Positions 1 through 7,701 of a stretch of DNA of 8,530 nt are shown here, one piece after another; the first letter of the stretch is position 1, and each line of letters begins with the position of its first letter. Both the position numbers and the translations under genes were made by a program. The stretch is from NCBI GenBank assembly GCA_958444395.1, contig CAUCOL010000063.1, forward strand, positions 1-8,530. Direction: 5' to 3'. This stretch comes from an uncultured Lachnospiraceae bacterium (GTDB lineage Bacteria > Bacillota > Clostridia > Lachnospirales > Lachnospiraceae). The notes under the pieces were generated by a model, which worked only from the letters and a program-made list of their open reading frames with translations, was not told where the DNA came from and made no database searches.

Positions 1-31
1 TATGGAGACATATACGGAAACGAGGAATACG

Positions 32-2011
32 ATGGGAAGATATGAAACTACGATTAAAATAGCACAGATTCAGAAACTGGTAGAAGAAAGAAAGTACAAA
101 AAGGCAGCTGCCGTATTGAGTACGCTGGATGTACATCAGATCCGTTCTAAGGCAGATCTGCGTCTGTTTGCCGAGGTCTATGTAAAGACGGAGCAGTTCG
201 AGGCAGCAAAGGCGATTTATCTCAGACTGTACAAAAGGAGTCATACCAAACGAATCCTCTATCGTCTGATCTATCTGGCGATCCGTACCAATGATCTGGA
301 AGAGGCAGAAGCCTTTTATGATGAGTTTGTCAGTGTCAGCCACAGCAGCCGGGACAATCTGATCCTGCGTTACCGGATCGACAAGGCAAAAGGCGTGCCG
401 ATCGGTCAGCTGATCGATACGCTGGAGGTTCTGAAAGAAGAAGAATACATTGAGGAATGGGCATATGAGTTGGCAAAACTATATCAGCGTGCCGGCAGAA
501 AAGAGGAGTGCCGTCAGGAATGTCAGGATATCCGTCTGTGGTTTGGCCAGGGAGAGATCGTAGACCGTGCCGAGATGCTGCTGGAGTACCTGGATGAGGG
601 AAAGAACCTCTATTATACGGACAAGGATTATACCGTGAAGGAAAAAGAAGAACCAAATCCGGATGATACCGGTTCTCTGCCGGATCTGGGACCGGAAATG
701 ATGAAGCGGGAAAAGGAACGCCTGAAGCAGCTGCGCCGGGAGGAAAAAGAGAAACAGGCAGCACTCCGGGAACAGGAAGAAGAATTTGTCGACGATTACG
801 AAGAGGAAGAAGCAGAGGACGACGATATGACCCTGGAGCCGGGAGAACTGGCACAGATGGCAAAAGAAGGACTGCAAAAGCTGACCGGTTTCTGGAAGCG
901 TGGAAATAAGCAGGAAGTGGCAGCCCCTGTAAAAGTACAGGAAAAGGCAGTGCCTGAGGTGCTGGCAGAAGCCGTGAAGTCCAAAGAAGAAAAGAAGGAG
1001 AGTGTGGCAAAGGCAGAAAAACCGGTGCATGAAGCAGCGACGGAGACAGCAGACGATATGCCGGATTTTCAGCAGCCAAAGCAGAAGGCAGGCATTCTGG
1101 AGACAGGTATTACGCAGGATCTGGCAAAAGAGATCTCGGCGATCTTTGAGATGGAAAAGCGTGGTCAGTTAAAGGAAAAGGCTGTGACAGTAGTCAATGA
1201 GGTACCGAATGTAGCGGTCAATGTGGTAGACCGGATGTCACAGGCAATCAATAAAAAGGCAGGAAAGACATATATCCCATTGGATATAGAGACAGACGAA
1301 GAATCAGAGGAGACTATAGATGTAGAAGAAAGTGCCGGACCGGATGGTATGGAGGAAATCCAGCATATTGAGGAGGAGATCCCGCCACAGGCTACCGTCT
1401 GGGTTCCGAAGAATGATTATCTGGATGGAGAGGACGAAGTAACGATGATAGAGCTGGATCAGATTATGCCGGAACCGGATATGCCGGAATTAAAACAGGT
1501 GATGCCGGAGGACAGTCCGGAATTTGGCGAACAGCCGGAGCTGGAGGACAAGGATTTGCCAACGACCAGAGCGTTGCATAACTCCTTTGACGATATGCTG
1601 ACACTGATCGCCGGAGAAAGAGAACCAAAGCATTTTGTACTGATCGGAGAAGGGGAAGAAAGGATCCTGGGGATCACCAGCAAGATCGTGCGTGTCATGA
1701 ATAAGAAGAAATTCTTATCGACAAACCGTATTGCCCGCATCAGTGCCCAGAAGCTGAACGAGATGGAGCTGTTAAAGGTATGCAGTCAGATCAAGGGAAA
1801 CTGTCTTCTGATCGATGGGGCAGCAAATCTGCAGTTCCCGACAATCACAAAGATCTTTGCGGTGATGGATGCCTTTAAGGGAGATTTTATGGTTGTTCTG
1901 GCAGACGACGGAGACACATTGGATGAACTGTTCAAGGTGGCACCGGCATTGGCACGAAGATTTGAATACGTCATCGATACAACACAGTATGACCTGCAGG
2001 AGATCCTGTGA
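32..2011 (+). CDS. TPR-like protein with acidic linker and degenerate C-terminal AAA+-like domain
   Basis: I do not recognise this gene by name. The start is set at the ATG at 32 because GAGGA lies 6 bases upstream (22-25 for GAGG). The frame is also open to an ATG at 2 and possibly beyond the window edge. The product is 659 residues with no signal peptide or membrane segment, so probably cytosolic. Residues about 12-175 are paired amphipathic helices with TPR-like spacing (KKAAAVL, FEAAKAIYLRLY, LEEAEAFYDEF, WAYELAKLYQRAGR). Residues 225-250 are a charged helix likely to form a coiled coil, 249-265 are almost all Asp/Glu, and about 280-515 are acidic and low in complexity. Residues 519-659 follow the order of a CbbX/SpoVK-type AAA+ core: a Walker A position (FVLIGEGEERILG, 535-547) lacking the GKT/S, a Walker B-like strand (LLIDGA, 592-597) lacking the Glu, and an ending PALARRFEYVID resembling the family's PGLxSRF. 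It is therefore probably a non-hydrolysing scaffold. ppaC follows 56 bases downstream. Function unknown. Confidence 0.85.
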   Translation: MGRYETTIKIAQIQKLVEERKYKKAAAVLSTLDVHQIRSKADLRLFAEVYVKTEQFEAAKAIYLRLYKRSHTKRILYRLIYLAIRTNDLEEAEAFYDEFVSVSHSSRDNLILRYRIDKAKGVPIGQLIDTLEVLKEEEYIEEWAYELAKLYQRAGRKEECRQECQDIRLWFGQGEIVDRAEMLLEYLDEGKNLYYTDKDYTVKEKEEPNPDDTGSLPDLGPEMMKREKERLKQLRREEKEKQAALREQEEEFVDDYEEEEAEDDDMTLEPGELAQMAKEGLQKLTGFWKRGNKQEVAAPVKVQEKAVPEVLAEAVKSKEEKKESVAKAEKPVHEAATETADDMPDFQQPKQKAGILETGITQDLAKEISAIFEMEKRGQLKEKAVTVVNEVPNVAVNVVDRMSQAINKKAGKTYIPLDIETDEESEETIDVEESAGPDGMEEIQHIEEEIPPQATVWVPKNDYLDGEDEVTMIELDQIMPEPDMPELKQVMPEDSPEFGEQPELEDKDLPTTRALHNSFDDMLTLIAGEREPKHFVLIGEGEERILGITSKIVRVMNKKKFLSTNRIARISAQKLNEMELLKVCSQIKGNCLLIDGAANLQFPTITKIFAVMDAFKGDFMVVLADDGDTLDELFKVAPALARRFEYVIDTTQYDLQEIL

Positions 2012-2067
2012 TGTGGCGGTCACCGGAGGATGACAGATAAGAAATAAGATCAGAAATGAGGAATAGA

Positions 2068-3711
2068 ATGGAACGAGAAGAGATTCATGTAATAGGACAT
2101 ATCAATCCGGATACAGATTCGGTCTGCTCTGCTCTCGCTTATGCGGAGCTGAAACGAAAGGTTACCGGCAAAAATTATGTGGCAAAGCGTGCCGGTCAGT
2201 TAAATTCAGAGACACGTTTTGTTCTGCAGCGTTTTGGTGTAGCAGAACCGGATTATCTGAGTGATGTCCGGACGCAGGTATCGGATATTGACGTCGTGCG
2301 TGTTCCGGGAGTCAGCCGGAATATTTCCCTGAAGAAAGCATGGGAGCTGATGAAGGAAGACACGCTGGCTACCTTACCGGTCGTTAAGGAAAATGGAGAG
2401 CTGGATGGTCTGATCACGATTGAGGATATCGCAAAATCCTACATGGACGTATACGATAACCGGATCATTGCGAGTGCACATACACCGTTTCGCAATCTGA
2501 TCGATACATTGGACGGAGAAATGGTTACAGGAGATGCCGGAGAGGTGATCTGCTCCGGGAAGTGTCTGATCGCAGCAGCGAACCCGGATCTGATGGAAAG
2601 CTATATTGAGAAGGATGATATTGTGATCCTGGGAAATCGTTATGAATCACAGCTTTGTGCGATTGAGATGGATGCAAAGTGTATTGTTGTCTGCGATGGA
2701 GCAATGGTATCATTTACGATCAAGAAACTGGCAGAAAGCAAAGGCTGTTTTATTATCAAAACGCCATATGATACTTATACGGCGACACGGCTGGTCAATC
2801 AGAGTATGCCGATCAGCTATTTCATGAAGAGCCAGGATCTGATCACGTTCCAGCGGAATGATTTTATAGATGACATCCGGGAAACGATGGCAAAGAAGAG
2901 GTACCGTGACTTCCCAATCCTGGATGTGAACGGATTATATTATGGAATGATCTCACGCAGAAGCCTGCTGGGTGCGCGTAAGAAGCAGCTGATCCTGGTC
3001 GATCATAATGAAATGACACAGGCAGTGGATGGTCTGCAGGAAGCGGAGATCCTGGAGATTATCGATCATCATCGTCTGGGCAGCCTGGAGACGATGAATC
3101 CGGTGTATTTCCGCAACCAGCCGCTGGGATGTACGGCAACGATCATTTATCAGCTGTATAAGGAGGCGGGGCTGCCGGTAGGAAAAGAAGTGGCAGGCCT
3201 GCTCTGTGCAGCGATTTTGTCAGATACCCTGGTGTACCGGTCACCTACCTGCACGCAGACAGACCGCATGGCGGCAGAGGCACTGGCAGATATAGCCGGC
3301 ATTGATGTGGAGGCATTTGCCAGAGAGATGTTTGCCGCAGGAAGCAATTTGTCGGCAAAGGCACCGGAAGAAATCTTTTATCAGGATTTCAAGAAGTTCG
3401 TGATCGGCGATGTGTCCTTTGGCGTTGGACAGATCACATCGATGACGCAGGAAGAACTGGATGCGGTAAGAGATAAAATGCTGCCATATATGGAGAAGGC
3501 GATGACGGATCACGGCATTCCGATGCTGTTTTTCATGCTGACCAATATCCTGCAGGAGACGACAGAACTGCTGTACGCGGGAGCAGGTGCTGGGGAACTG
3601 GCGCGCAAAGCCTTTCATCTGCCGGCGGACACACAGCAGATTATCTTGAAGAATACCGTATCGCGTAAGAAGCAGATCATACCGGCAATGATGCAGGCGA
3701 TACAGGATTAG
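2068..3711 (+). CDS. ppaC: Mn-dependent inorganic pyrophosphatase (family II, CBS-DRTGG-CBS regulated)
   Basis: This cytosolic enzyme hydrolyses pyrophosphate to two phosphates, pulling biosynthetic reactions forward. I prefer the ATG at 2068 (547 residues): GAGG at 2058-2061 sits 6 bases upstream and the protein then opens MEREEIHVIGHINPDTDS, typical of the family. An in-frame ATG at 2056 has no good ribosome site. Metal-binding DHH motifs are intact: GHINPDTDS (10-18), VDHNE (311-315) and DHH (333-335), with SDT at 385-387. The C-terminal DHHA2 domain carries SRKKQ (532-536), the phosphate-binding signature. Between the two catalytic halves sits a regulatory insert: CBS1 about 72-125, DRTGG-like about 150-245, CBS2 about 251-305. 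This is the architecture of clostridial CBS-PPases, which in characterised members are inhibited by AMP/ADP and activated by diadenosine polyphosphates. Here that control is inferred from domain content. No clear promoter lies in the 56 bases before it, so it is probably transcribed with the upstream gene. Confidence 0.97.
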   Translation: MEREEIHVIGHINPDTDSVCSALAYAELKRKVTGKNYVAKRAGQLNSETRFVLQRFGVAEPDYLSDVRTQVSDIDVVRVPGVSRNISLKKAWELMKEDTLATLPVVKENGELDGLITIEDIAKSYMDVYDNRIIASAHTPFRNLIDTLDGEMVTGDAGEVICSGKCLIAAANPDLMESYIEKDDIVILGNRYESQLCAIEMDAKCIVVCDGAMVSFTIKKLAESKGCFIIKTPYDTYTATRLVNQSMPISYFMKSQDLITFQRNDFIDDIRETMAKKRYRDFPILDVNGLYYGMISRRSLLGARKKQLILVDHNEMTQAVDGLQEAEILEIIDHHRLGSLETMNPVYFRNQPLGCTATIIYQLYKEAGLPVGKEVAGLLCAAILSDTLVYRSPTCTQTDRMAAEALADIAGIDVEAFAREMFAAGSNLSAKAPEEIFYQDFKKFVIGDVSFGVGQITSMTQEELDAVRDKMLPYMEKAMTDHGIPMLFFMLTNILQETTELLYAGAGAGELARKAFHLPADTQQIILKNTVSRKKQIIPAMMQAIQD

Positions 3712-3735
3712 GAAAGCGTATAAAAACCGTATGGA

Positions 3736-3753
3736 TTCTGTATCTATACAGAA
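3736..3753. repeat. 18-base inverted repeat after ppaC
   Basis: TTCTGTAT and ATACAGAA are perfect 8-base arms separated by CT, starting 24 bases after the ppaC stop. As RNA it would be a 7-bp A/U-rich hairpin with a 4-base loop, but no run of T follows, so it is a poor intrinsic terminator. The symmetry also fits a binding site for a dimeric regulator, just upstream of the Pho-box-like repeats. It may also be chance; role unknown. Confidence 0.4.
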
Positions 3754-3756
3754 ACA

Positions 3757-3784
3757 TTAAGAAAAGGTTAAGGAAAATAAAAGG
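3757..3784 (+). promoter_or_regulatory. Pho-box-like direct repeats upstream of the exported phosphoesterase
   Basis: TTAAGA (3757-3762), TTAAGG (3768-3773) and the weaker AAAAGG (3779-3784) recur at exactly 11-base steps, that is 6-base units separated by 5 bases. This is the layout of PhoP boxes in Gram-positive bacteria (TT-A-A-type hexamers), although the bases differ from the Bacillus TTAACA consensus. They lie just upstream of a candidate promoter for a phosphate-scavenging enzyme gene. The spacing is directly visible. The link to a Pho regulator is inference, and the A/G-rich composition makes a chance match possible. Confidence 0.38.
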
Positions 3785-3793
3785 AAAAATGAC

Positions 3794-3822
3794 TGATTTT
3801 TGCCATAATACAGGAGTATAAT
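3794..3822 (+). promoter_or_regulatory. Candidate promoter of the exported phosphoesterase gene
   Basis: A perfect -10 hexamer TATAAT is at 3817-3822. The -35 at 17-base spacing is poor (TGATTT, 3794-3799), as is common for promoters that need an activator bound upstream. Transcription would start near 3829, giving a 5' leader of about 110 bases. That leader holds only two weak hairpins (TGTCCG 3831-3836 with CGGACA 3856-3861; ATCCG 3874-3878 with CGGAT 3900-3904) and no riboswitch class that I recognise. Confidence 0.5.
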
Positions 3823-3940
3823 CAGAAAGGTGTCCGTGTGTGTATGGTGGCAGACCGGACAGGGATATGGCAGATCCGATGGTGCGTGGTATGGGAGAAC
3901 GGATTTGGGAGCAAAATAAAAATGGAAAGGAAGTAACAAG

Positions 3941-6900
3941 GTGTTTAGTAAGAAAATCGTGAAAAGACTGGTATGTGTTACGATGGCACTGACGATGGCA
4001 GTCACGCAGCTGCCGGGTTCATTCGTGGCGCATGCCGGCGCAGAGAAGAAGGAAGATAATACAGCAGATCTTCGTATGGTCTTTACGACAGACCTGCATG
4101 GACAGCTGACCGATGTAGATTATTCTACCGGTGCTGTATTCAGCAAGGGCGGTCTTTCAAAGGCAGTCACATTGATGAACGAGGCAAAGAAGGAAGTCGG
4201 TGCCGAGAATACGCTGACCTTTGATCTGGGAGATGTGATGTATGATTACACGACGGATTATATCTATGATTCCGATGAATCTGCGATCCAGCCGATTTAT
4301 CAGGCGATGGCTTCGGTAGGATATGATGCGATCACATTAGGAAACCATGATTTTGAATATACATTACCTTATATACAGAAGCAGTTAAATGATACCGGAC
4401 TGACGGACAAGGTAGTCGTATCGAACGTAAAGGATGCGAATACAGGTGCCAGTATCTGGAATGAGAATAAGATCATAGAGAAGACGTTGACGAAGGGCAA
4501 TGGTCAGACGATGACGGTAAAGGTCGGTATTATCGGTGAAACGATTCCGAAGCTCTCCAAGAAACGCTGTGATTATACCGGTGTACTGGTGGGGGAGGAC
4601 ATCATCACAAATGTAACGAAAGAGACTGCAGCATTAAAACAGCAGGGAGCAGACGTTATCGTTGTACTGGCACATTCCGGTGTCGGTGATGAATATCCGA
4701 CGACAGAGATGGCAGAGAATGTCGCTTATGCACTGACCAAGATCGACGGCGTGGATGCTGTGCTCAGCGGACATAAGCATGCATGGTTCTGCGGAGACGG
4801 CACGACGAAATACGACAGCTATGCGGGAGTCGATCCGTCGACAGGACTGGTCAATGGCAAGAATCTGGTCATGGTAGCCAATTCCGGTAAGGGAATCGGT
4901 GTCGTTGACCTGAAGATGTCGAATGAGGATGGAACCAACCGGATCGTTGGAAGAAAATCTGCCATCCGTAAGACAAAGGCAACGACCGTAGCCGATGAGG
5001 CGATCAATAATAATTATATGGGAAAATGGGCAAATACATTTATCGCCGACAGCAGCGAGATCCTGTGTGAGATGGATGCTTCTACCGAGTTGAACAACTA
5101 TCTGGGTACCTTAGAGGATGATGGAATCATTCAGCTGCTGAATGATATTGGGATATCCTATGCGATGTTATACCAGAATACCGTCAACACCTCTACGAAG
5201 GGACTGCCGGTCGTGTCTGCTGCACGCTATCTGAAATACGGCGGTGGCGGTGGTGATGACTATTACAGCATGGACAGCAACTTCACGCGGTCAGATATGT
5301 TCCAGCTGACCAGCTATCGTCTGCAGTGGTGGATGTACAAAGTAACCGGCAGTCAGCTGCGTGAGTGGCTGGAATGGACTGCCAGTGCTTATGAAACGGC
5401 GGGACAGGACATTCTGGTCGATCCGTCTAAGCCATCTTCCGATGCGGCAGTGAGTAGTCCATCCGGTTCGGCGGTGGGAAGTGATACTTCCGGTGCCGGG
5501 GCATTGAAGCAGGCACCGTTTAGTGATGCGGCAGCAGATCGAACCGTAAAGACCGGTGTCAGCAAGGTAAGTAATACCTTACAGGGCATCTTATCCTATA
5601 AAGGATCAGAACCATTGCAGATGACGCTGCAGGAAGAGTGGAGAACGGACTGGAGCCATTATTATGTATTTGATGGGATAGAGTACACGATTGATACATC
5701 GGTAGCACCTCGTTATAATTACGATGGCACATTGATCAACAATACCAATCGTATTACCAGGATGACAAGAAACGGACAGGATGTGAAGGATACCGATACA
5801 TTCCTTCTGGTGGCAAATCGTGTGGCATCTACTGCACTTCCGAGCCAGTTCCGGGCAGAGTCTCTGTCACATACCAGCACGACCTATTCCAGAGAATACG
5901 TAGAAGAATATCTGGAAAGGGAATCGCTGGTCAGTACGATGAAGAATACACAGGATAATAACTGGGATGTTGATTTCCCGGACGATTATCAGTATGTAGT
6001 CCAGACCGGCGCACTGGCAGATAAATTTGTCTCTTCGAAGAACTGGATCGCGGAATTATTAGACAGCTCAGAAGATTTCTATTATTACAGAGCAGACTTT
6101 TCCAAGATGGATGGAGACGATGTGACCGGACCAAGTCTGAATCTGAAGGCGCTCAATGATGTTGAGACAAACAACGATGTACATGTTGCCGTACAGGCAA
6201 CGGATCCATCCGGTTTGTATGTCGTGAAGTATCTTCAGGGAAAATATCTGGTAAATTCGTCTGCATGGAATGATGCAAAGACAGCCGGTGGGGAGTTTGT
6301 CTGCTCGGAAAACGGTGTGTATTCCGTAATGGCACAGGATCTGCTTGGCAATAAAACGATCCGGTATATCCGCATTGACAATATCAATAAGAGTATTCTG
6401 GAGGCACCAAAGGTAGATACGTATACGAACCGTAAAAAGACGATCACCGGAACGGCAGAGCCGGATGCAACGATTTATTTTGAACTGCAGGATGGAAAGA
6501 TCTATAAATCAACGGTAAAAGAGAATGGTACGTTCAGCTATGCGCTGCCGCCACAGAAATCCAGTGCAAAGGTATTTGTATATGTTACAGACAGCCAGGG
6601 CAGAGCCAGCGCACGTACGGTTGTCACCGTGAAGAGAACCGGTCCGAATAAACCATCCCTGGATAAGGTTGTGACAAGTTCGCGTATACTGACCGGAGAT
6701 CTGAATGATGAAAATGTATATCCGGTGCTGATTGTGAATGATAAGACCGCCTATGTGCCAAAGGATGCAACGATCCGTGAGCTGTATAATAAATCAGAGA
6801 TCTATAATGATAAATATACGGTAAAGGATCTGAATATCACGACAAAAGAGAATGGTTCCTTTACGATCGAACTGCCAAATCTGCTGAAGGCAAAGGCGAA

Positions 6901-7534
6901 GGTTAAATTGTACACATTGGATGCGATCGCGCGGATCAGTCTGGTGATGAGTACAACGGTGGCACAGGTCGTGCCGGCGAAGGCAGTAGTCGATGAGATT
7001 ACCAACAAGAGTACAAAGGCATATGTATATTCAGAAGAAAAGTGTACCAGTGCGCATGTAAAGATTGGCAAGAAGACATATACGGCGAAGAGTGCCAAAA
7101 AGATTGCCAGCAAAAATATGTACCGTTATGCAGTGAAGATTCCGAGAACAGATTCGGGTGTGAAAGCAAAGATCTATCTGAAGAATGTGAAAGGAAAAAG
7201 TCCGGTTTTGAAAGTTACTAAGGTGAAACTGGTACCGGATACGCCGAAGGCAGATAAGGTCAAGGCAGGGACGAAAATGGTGACGGGATCGGTTGACATT
7301 GTCAGCCGGGCTGTTTCCGGAAGTGGTGTTACGGAGGAAGAGACAACCGCCGAAAACACCGGAACAAAAGTATTTATCTACATTAATAAACAAAAGAAGA
7401 GAACGGCAACGGTATATGATGACGGTTCCTTTGAATATAAGGCAAAATCAAAGTTTAATAAGGGCTCGAAGATCGTAATCCGGGCAAAGAATAAAAAAGG
7501 CTGGAGTCTGAAAAAGAAGCTGACGGTAAAATAA
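3941..7534 (+). CDS. Exported CpdB/5'-nucleotidase-family phosphoesterase with C-terminal Ig-like repeats
   Basis: Likely an extracellular metallophosphoesterase releasing phosphate and nucleosides from cyclic or 5' nucleotides; exact substrate not determinable. The GTG start is preceded by AAGGAAG (3927-3933) with 7-base spacing. A signal peptide spans residues 1-32 (KKIVKR, hydrophobic core, cleavage near AHA or AGA). The calcineurin-like domain (about 44-285) keeps all metal ligands: D51-L-H53, GD98, GNHD 134-137, H245 and GHKH 277-280. A 5'-nucleotidase C-terminal domain follows (about 370-640), with the CpdB-like FDGIEYTID (577-585) and APRY shortly after, then a DNNW motif near 670. It is interrupted by a Ser/Ala/Gly/Pro-rich stretch at about 494-545. 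Residues 730-1197 hold about five Ig-like modules (starts near 730, 822, 901, 1012, 1099). Three share a DGSF-type turn: KENGTFSYALP, KENGSFTIELP and YDDGSFEYKAK. The C-terminus is very Lys-rich, with no LPXTG, SLH or transmembrane anchor, so the protein is secreted or held to the wall non-covalently. It appears monocistronic. Confidence 0.93.
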   Translation: MFSKKIVKRLVCVTMALTMAVTQLPGSFVAHAGAEKKEDNTADLRMVFTTDLHGQLTDVDYSTGAVFSKGGLSKAVTLMNEAKKEVGAENTLTFDLGDVMYDYTTDYIYDSDESAIQPIYQAMASVGYDAITLGNHDFEYTLPYIQKQLNDTGLTDKVVVSNVKDANTGASIWNENKIIEKTLTKGNGQTMTVKVGIIGETIPKLSKKRCDYTGVLVGEDIITNVTKETAALKQQGADVIVVLAHSGVGDEYPTTEMAENVAYALTKIDGVDAVLSGHKHAWFCGDGTTKYDSYAGVDPSTGLVNGKNLVMVANSGKGIGVVDLKMSNEDGTNRIVGRKSAIRKTKATTVADEAINNNYMGKWANTFIADSSEILCEMDASTELNNYLGTLEDDGIIQLLNDIGISYAMLYQNTVNTSTKGLPVVSAARYLKYGGGGGDDYYSMDSNFTRSDMFQLTSYRLQWWMYKVTGSQLREWLEWTASAYETAGQDILVDPSKPSSDAAVSSPSGSAVGSDTSGAGALKQAPFSDAAADRTVKTGVSKVSNTLQGILSYKGSEPLQMTLQEEWRTDWSHYYVFDGIEYTIDTSVAPRYNYDGTLINNTNRITRMTRNGQDVKDTDTFLLVANRVASTALPSQFRAESLSHTSTTYSREYVEEYLERESLVSTMKNTQDNNWDVDFPDDYQYVVQTGALADKFVSSKNWIAELLDSSEDFYYYRADFSKMDGDDVTGPSLNLKALNDVETNNDVHVAVQATDPSGLYVVKYLQGKYLVNSSAWNDAKTAGGEFVCSENGVYSVMAQDLLGNKTIRYIRIDNINKSILEAPKVDTYTNRKKTITGTAEPDATIYFELQDGKIYKSTVKENGTFSYALPPQKSSAKVFVYVTDSQGRASARTVVTVKRTGPNKPSLDKVVTSSRILTGDLNDENVYPVLIVNDKTAYVPKDATIRELYNKSEIYNDKYTVKDLNITTKENGSFTIELPNLLKAKAKVKLYTLDAIARISLVMSTTVAQVVPAKAVVDEITNKSTKAYVYSEEKCTSAHVKIGKKTYTAKSAKKIASKNMYRYAVKIPRTDSGVKAKIYLKNVKGKSPVLKVTKVKLVPDTPKADKVKAGTKMVTGSVDIVSRAVSGSGVTEEETTAENTGTKVFIYINKQKKRTATVYDDGSFEYKAKSKFNKGSKIVIRAKNKKGWSLKKKLTVK

Positions 7535-7568
7535 CCTGCGGCGATCCGGCGGACAAAGACAATAAATC

Positions 7569-7602
7569 ATCCCCCACAGCCTGCTGTGGGGGATTTGTCT
7601 GT
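7569..7602 (+). terminator. Intrinsic terminator of the phosphoesterase gene
   Basis: A perfect 11-bp stem (7569-7579 with 7584-7594, core CCCCCACAG/CTGTGGGGG) encloses the loop CCTG and is followed by the moderately T-rich TTGTCTGT. It starts 35 bases after the stop codon. A second, A/T-only-plus-one-GC hairpin (AAAGTTT 7606-7612, AAACTTT 7620-7626) ends in two further Ts and may back it up. Confidence 0.85.
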
Positions 7603-7629
7603 ACTAAAGTTTCATTAAAAAACTTTTTC

Positions 7630-7646
7630 GATGAATAATGTTCATC
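7630..7646. repeat. Small inverted repeat upstream of the cstA promoter
   Basis: GATGAA and TTCATC are perfect 6-base arms around TAATG, ending 19 bases before the -35 box of the cstA promoter. The position suits an activator site, but the element is short and A/T-rich. I match it to no known regulator. Confidence 0.3.
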
Positions 7647-7665
7647 TTACGAATGAAAAATTCTG

Positions 7666-7694
7666 TTGACATATCAAGTGAAACGTGCTATCTT
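7666..7694 (+). promoter_or_regulatory. Sigma-A-type promoter of the T-box/cstA unit
   Basis: A consensus -35 TTGACA (7666-7671) is followed after exactly 17 bases by the -10 TATCTT (7689-7694, 4 of 6 matches). Transcription would begin at about 7701, directly ahead of the first T-box stem. A strong constitutive promoter is the usual arrangement where control happens by attenuation in the leader. Confidence 0.82.
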
Positions 7695-7701
7695 AATAGC
7701 C

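Noticed and set aside
336..1079. 247-codon open frame on the minus strand, plus an overlapping 183-codon one
   Set aside because: It is antisense to the purine-rich TPR gene. The product is a Pro/Leu/Ser-rich composition without domains, and the Glu/Lys codons of the real gene naturally leave the reverse strand free of stops.
2011..2040. Nine-codon mini-ORF overlapping the first gene's stop as TGATG
   Set aside because: It is too short to judge, has no separate ribosome site, and ppaC has its own GAGG. Nothing supports translation beyond the chance overlap.
3922..3936. Four-codon ORF (MERK) right before the GTG start of the phosphoesterase
   Set aside because: Its bases are simply the ribosome-binding region of the GTG start, and it has no ribosome site of its own in the A-rich sequence before it.
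7678..7695. Possible CcpA cre site overlapping the cstA promoter (TGAAACG region)
   Set aside because: The spacing between the TG and CG elements is off by one base from the cre consensus and the right half does not match.
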